Shown: piece by piece, positions 34,931 through 38,241 of the stretch
How positions within the stretch are numbered: the stretch's first letter is position 1
Layout of the letters: every line of letters begins with the position of its first letter
Source: Planctomycetaceae bacterium
GTDB lineage: Bacteria > Planctomycetota > Planctomycetia > Pirellulales > Pirellulaceae
Direction: 5' to 3'
Assembly: GCA_002862205.1 (NCBI GenBank)
Contig: PKCN01000373.1
Span: forward strand, 1-38,241
DNA length: 38,241 bases
The notes under the pieces: generated by a model
Databases searched by the model: none
Seen by the model: the letters and a program-made list of their open reading frames with translations, nothing else
What the model was told of the DNA's origin: nothing
Program-made: the position numbers and the translations under genes

Positions 34931-35230
34931 TCAGATAGATTCCGGTGTCGGGGCAGGCGGCTTGAGAAACCGCGAGAGTAGCAGTAATGAGAGTCCAATC
35001 ATAGCAGCCAGAAACCAGAGCTGGTGTTGTGCTGGGATTTCAGCTCGGAAAAGTATCGTTTTCAGTTGGAATGAAACGGCTAGTAGAACGTGCTCGCCGT
35101 GGTGCTGCCACGCACGTCTGCTGTTATCGGAAACTTTCGTTGGGTAGCAGGGGGCATGACACGCTTGGCGGGTGCCGTAGGGCAGGTGTGATCGGCTGTA
35201 CCACCACCCGCCTGTTGGTGATTGATCCAT
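34931..35230 (-). CDS. Possible small membrane protein preceding the efflux pump
   Basis: An open frame of 99 codons ends 3 bp before the pump ATG. Only the last third looks protein-like: one hydrophobic span (LWFLAAMIGLSLLLL) followed by SRFLKPPAPTPESI. The N-terminal part is rich in Trp, His and Cys and looks unlike a real protein, so a shorter start, for example the GTG at EHV (residue 48), may apply. The tight position suggests a leader peptide that couples translation to the pump. I recognise no family; it may be chance. Confidence 0.35.
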   Translation of the reverse strand: MDQSPTGGWWYSRSHLPYGTRQACHAPCYPTKVSDNSRRAWQHHGEHVLLAVSFQLKTILFRAEIPAQHQLWFLAAMIGLSLLLLSRFLKPPAPTPESI

Positions 35231-35248
35231 CAGGTGATTGATCCAGCA
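35217..35248. repeat. 16-bp direct repeat, two copies
   Basis: GGTGATTGATCCATCA at 35217-35232 is followed by GGTGATTGATCCAGCA at 35233-35248 (one mismatch). It overlaps the start of the small frame before the pump. Confidence 0.75.
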
Positions 35249-35254
35249 CGAGCT

Positions 35255-35300
35255 TCAGGGCAGACATGGAGGCAGCGTCAGGGAAGACATGGAGGCAGGG
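35255..35300. repeat. 23-bp direct repeat, two copies
   Basis: Two adjacent copies with core AGACATGGAGGCAG (35255-35277, 35278-35300; two mismatches) in the gap between the DUF1501 stop and the efflux genes. Confidence 0.75.
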
Positions 35301-35386
35301 AAGACCACTTACCGATGGGGGCAGCAGGGGGAGAGGTTTTCAGGCTGTTGTGGCATCGTTCAGAGGGCTTGGCCGAGCGAAGGCTC

Positions 35387-36880
35387 TCAGGCGAGAATTT
35401 CCTTCAGCACTCGACCATGCACATCGGTGAGACGAAAGTCACGTCCCCCGTAACGATAAGTCAGCTTCTCATGATCAAGACCGAGGGTGTGCAGCATTGT
35501 CGCGTGCAGGTCATGCACACTGGTTCGATCCTGTTCTGCACGAAAACCGAATTCGTCTGTGGCACCATGAACAGTACCACCTTTGATTCCCCCGCCTGCC
35601 ATCCAGACGGTGAATCCATAGTGATTGTGGTCGCGCCCCAGTTTTGACTTGCCACCACCTTCGAGTTCAACGCTTGGGGTGCGTCCAAATTCGCCACCCC
35701 AGAGTATCAGGGTTTCATCGAGCATCCCCCGCTGCTTCAAGTCTGTCAGCAGAGCTGCAATTGGCTGGTCAATTTCGTTGGCAAGTCGGCGATGATTTTC
35801 TTCGATTTTGTCATGATTGTCCCATGGTTGTCCCGCTCCATGCCACAACTGGACGTATCGCACTCCACGTTCCACGAGTCGTCGGGCGATGAGGGTTTGT
35901 CGACCATGCACACCGTTTCCATACATTTCCCGGATGTAGTTTGGTTCATCGGCAAGGTCAAACGCGTCCCTCGCATCTTGCTGCATTCGGAAAGCAAGCT
36001 CGTAGGATGAAATTCGTGAGTCAAGGCGTTCATCGAGTCGAGTCCGCTGGTGATGCCTGTTCCATTTTTCCAACAGGTTCAACTGTCGTCTTTGATGGTC
36101 TGTTGCAATCTGCGGGTGCTCGATGTTTTCGATCAGGCGGTTGAATTCTGTGTGCTTCGAATCGATATAGGTGCCTTGAAATGTGCCCGGCAAAAATGCC
36201 GACTGCCAGTTTTCGTTGTCCTTGATCGGCAAGCCACCAGGACACATGGCCACGAAACCCGGCAGGTTTTGGTTTTCGGTGCCAAGGCCGTACAACAACC
36301 AGGATCCAAGGCTTGGACGCGACTGCACCGAGTCGCCGCAGTTCATTAACATCAATGATGGTTCATGGTTTGGCACTTGGGCATGCATCGACCGGATCAC
36401 CGCGATGTCGTCAATGTGAGCGGCTGTACGCGAAAATAATTCACTGACCTCGATTCCCGATTCGCCATAACGTTTGAATTCAAAGGGAGACGGGAAGGCG
36501 GCGCCTGTTTTGCGTTCGGTGCGCAGGGTTTGCGGCAAAGATTTGCCTGCGTATTTCAGCAGAGCCGGCTTGGGATCAAAGGTGTCCACATGAGATGGAC
36601 CACCGTTGAGGAAAAAATGGATCACGCGTTTAGCGCGGCCTGGGAAGTGCGGAGATTTCACCTTCATCGAAGTGGGAGACGCTTCTGGTGAATCAGCGTG
36701 AACCAGTCGTTGGTCATCCTGTAAAAGCCCGATCAGCCCCAGTGACCCCAGTCCCAGGGCGGATCGCTTCAGCAGGTCTCGTCGACTTTGCAGAGGCGTG
36801 TGGTGATCACTCGACATGATGGGGCTCCGCGGTTTTGGCAACGTGTGCCTGTCCCATGACGAATTTGATGCGTTTGCCAT
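35387..36880 (-). CDS. DUF1501 protein with Tat signal
   Basis: A 497-residue member of the DUF1501 family, an alkaline-phosphatase-superfamily-like group very common in planctomycetes. The N-terminus has a twin-arginine signal (SRRDLLKRSALGLGSLGLIGLL, Arg 33 and 34, shown as a span), so it is exported folded. Landmarks are FFLNGGPSHVDTFDPKP (about 89-105), GLPIKDNENWQS, REMYGNGVHGRQTLIARRL, RYVQLWHGAGQPWDNHD, LILWGGEFGRTP and RDHNHYGFTVWMAGGGIKGG, including the metal-ligand type His and Asp residues. An ATG at 36815-36817 is an alternative start nearer the Tat motif. It follows the DUF1553 gene after 13 bp and the two are surely one transcript. The pair is thought to act in sulfated-glycan or envelope processing, but the reaction is not established. 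Confidence 0.94.
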   Translation of the reverse strand: MANASNSSWDRHTLPKPRSPIMSSDHHTPLQSRRDLLKRSALGLGSLGLIGLLQDDQRLVHADSPEASPTSMKVKSPHFPGRAKRVIHFFLNGGPSHVDTFDPKPALLKYAGKSLPQTLRTERKTGAAFPSPFEFKRYGESGIEVSELFSRTAAHIDDIAVIRSMHAQVPNHEPSLMLMNCGDSVQSRPSLGSWLLYGLGTENQNLPGFVAMCPGGLPIKDNENWQSAFLPGTFQGTYIDSKHTEFNRLIENIEHPQIATDHQRRQLNLLEKWNRHHQRTRLDERLDSRISSYELAFRMQQDARDAFDLADEPNYIREMYGNGVHGRQTLIARRLVERGVRYVQLWHGAGQPWDNHDKIEENHRRLANEIDQPIAALLTDLKQRGMLDETLILWGGEFGRTPSVELEGGGKSKLGRDHNHYGFTVWMAGGGIKGGTVHGATDEFGFRAEQDRTSVHDLHATMLHTLGLDHEKLTYRYGGRDFRLTDVHGRVLKEILA

Positions 36881-36893
36881 TCATGGCGCTTTC

Positions 36894-38241
36894 CTAATCG
36901 ATAAACATGAATTCATTGGAACACAGCAGGACCTGTGCCAGTTGTTCCCAGCCATCCAACGTGTTGGTGACCGGGGGCGGGAAATCTGTTTCCGAATTCC
37001 ATGCGGTTTCGTTTCCGGTGGTACCAACTTCCTGAATTACCGTTGCCCACAGGTATTGATCATTGTTGAGTCCGTTTCCAATGTCGACAATGAAGTCCAC
37101 CACATCACCACTTTTTACATCAAACGCTTCCACATCAAGTTGTCGGTTGGCGTGATGCAATTCGATGCTGTGATGCAGTCCACCGCTTGAACTGGTAATG
37201 AATGCGCGGATGCCATCACCCATTTCGGGTTCGTGCCTGAGATTGCTCTGGATTCGGATTCGCATGTCCTGATCAGCAGTCCAGCGACGGATTGCTGCAT
37301 GTTGGCGATCATTGCCGGGGTGGCCACCCGTCGAAGTCAGTTGGGCCCAGCCCAATGTCGGGTCTGGGAACTGCGGGCCACCTTGCCAGGCAGTTCCACT
37401 GAAATGGGGCAACGGTGTGAATTGGCTGACTCTGCTTTTCGCCTCGTCAAACGGACCATAACCATAGGTCCAATTGCGGCGAGTTGGTCTTTCAGTGATA
37501 TCTGTGTTTGCTGTGGTTGCTGTGATCAAGCTGAGTGAGTCGTTGTGCTCTTGCTCAGTAGGAGCACGTTGCAGAATCAGTTGAAATAGTTTGGTGACGC
37601 GTTGACGGTCATCCAGCCCGGTCCCATCGTTTGACCTTTGGATCTGTTCAGCAAGACTTCGTGCTTGTTCGAGCATCCATGGGTGATTCATGAAGAACAA
37701 TGCCTGCTGCGGTACCGTCGTCTCGCTGCGTTTGGGCACATGCAGATCAGGATTGGCGAAGTCAAATACCCGCAGCGTGCCGGGAAGATATTGACGGTCC
37801 ACCAACCCATAGAGAGTACGTCTGGTAGGGTAGGGTGTCTTGAAAAGTGGTGATGGTTTCCCTCCCAATGTTCCGTCAAGTTGTCCGCTCGCCATCAGAA
37901 TGGAGTCTCTCAATTCTTCGAATCCGAGACGCTGTGAATTAAATTTCCAAAGCATTGTATTGTCAGGATCGGTTTGCAGAGAAATTCGTAATTGGTCGTT
38001 CTCCTCTGGCCCAGCCGAAGATTGTTGATACGTTTCTGAGAGTACGATGCGACGATGAAGTGATTTGAGACTCCATTGGTTGTTCATGAAGTCCGTGGTT
38101 AACCAGTCAAGTAATTCCGGGTGAGAGGGGGGGGCCGCTCGAGTGCCAAAGTCACTTGGGGTTGTCACCAGCCCTTTTCCAAAGTGGTGCATCCAGACCC
38201 GATTGACCATGACTCGTGCTGTCAGCGGATTCGCTGGGTCA
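36894..38241 (-). CDS. DUF1553 (PSD1-type) protein, N-terminus beyond window
   Basis: The C-terminal 448 residues of a larger protein; the frame is open to the right edge and begins DPANPLTARVMVNRVW, an internal DUF1553 motif, so the ATG at 38210 is not the start. Other landmarks are HHFGKGLVTTPSDFG, HPELLDWLTTDF, RRIVLSETYQQSS, RLGFEELRDSILMASGQLD, PKRSETTVPQQALFFMN and the closing LAQVLLCSNEFMFID. Between about 240 and 400 of the visible part lies an inserted beta-rich segment (FSGTAWQGG, LGWAQLTSTGGHPGN, HHSIELHHANR), a PSD1-associated module. Full members usually start with DUF1549 and often a c-type cytochrome (CxxCH) domain, expected to the right. It adjoins DUF1501, a hallmark planctomycete pair of uncertain function. 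Confidence 0.95.
   Translation of the reverse strand, partial: DPANPLTARVMVNRVWMHHFGKGLVTTPSDFGTRAAPPSHPELLDWLTTDFMNNQWSLKSLHRRIVLSETYQQSSAGPEENDQLRISLQTDPDNTMLWKFNSQRLGFEELRDSILMASGQLDGTLGGKPSPLFKTPYPTRRTLYGLVDRQYLPGTLRVFDFANPDLHVPKRSETTVPQQALFFMNHPWMLEQARSLAEQIQRSNDGTGLDDRQRVTKLFQLILQRAPTEQEHNDSLSLITATTANTDITERPTRRNWTYGYGPFDEAKSRVSQFTPLPHFSGTAWQGGPQFPDPTLGWAQLTSTGGHPGNDRQHAAIRRWTADQDMRIRIQSNLRHEPEMGDGIRAFITSSSGGLHHSIELHHANRQLDVEAFDVKSGDVVDFIVDIGNGLNNDQYLWATVIQEVGTTGNETAWNSETDFPPPVTNTLDGWEQLAQVLLCSNEFMFID

Overview
The window looks like a chromosomal segment from a planctomycete, probably Pirellulaceae-like. The support is a DUF1501 and DUF1553 gene pair, a sulfatase fused to a DUF1080 domain, two chimeric transmembrane Ser/Thr kinases, several secreted SGNH esterases with planctomycete-style add-on domains, and weak or missing Shine-Dalgarno sites before many genes. 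No tRNA, rRNA, insertion sequence or CRISPR array was seen.

Layout. (1) 1-4.7 kb: a DTW-domain protein cut by the left edge (minus strand, GTG start), a small lipoprotein (plus), a receptor-like kinase whose C-terminal half resembles the urea-binding protein UrtA (minus), and a cold-shock protein (minus). (2) 5-10 kb: a single-span membrane protein of unknown function, a secreted SGNH/CE6-type esterase, a secreted lactonase-type beta-propeller and a secreted class 3 lipase. (3) 10.5-16.9 kb: a 1444-residue kinase with a zinc ribbon and a long propeller-like C-terminal region, a secreted unknown protein, and an ECF-type sigma factor. (4) 17-21.8 kb: an alpha/beta-hydrolase fused to a polytopic membrane region, then an APC permease and a class III aminotransferase that look like one amine or amino-acid catabolic operon. 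(5) 22.4-30.1 kb: a carbohydrate-related group made of a LamG/Ig/acetylesterase protein, a second CE6-type esterase preceded by an operator-like inverted repeat, an FkbM methyltransferase, and the sulfatase-DUF1080 fusion. (6) 30.4-35.2 kb: an RND efflux pump gene followed by its adaptor gene, the reverse of the usual order, possibly led by a small membrane ORF. (7) 35.4-38.2 kb: DUF1501 and DUF1553 genes, the latter cut by the right edge.

Together the genes suggest a heterotroph that attacks sulfated and acetylated polysaccharides outside the cytoplasm. It would import and transaminate amines, export toxic compounds, and sense its surroundings with large chimeric kinases. The most unusual protein is the UrtA-like receptor kinase. 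The most unusual non-genic feature is the density of short tandem duplications (at least ten, periods 10-23 bp) at gene ends, in signal peptides and in intergenic gaps. I did not find a clearly new multi-gene system.
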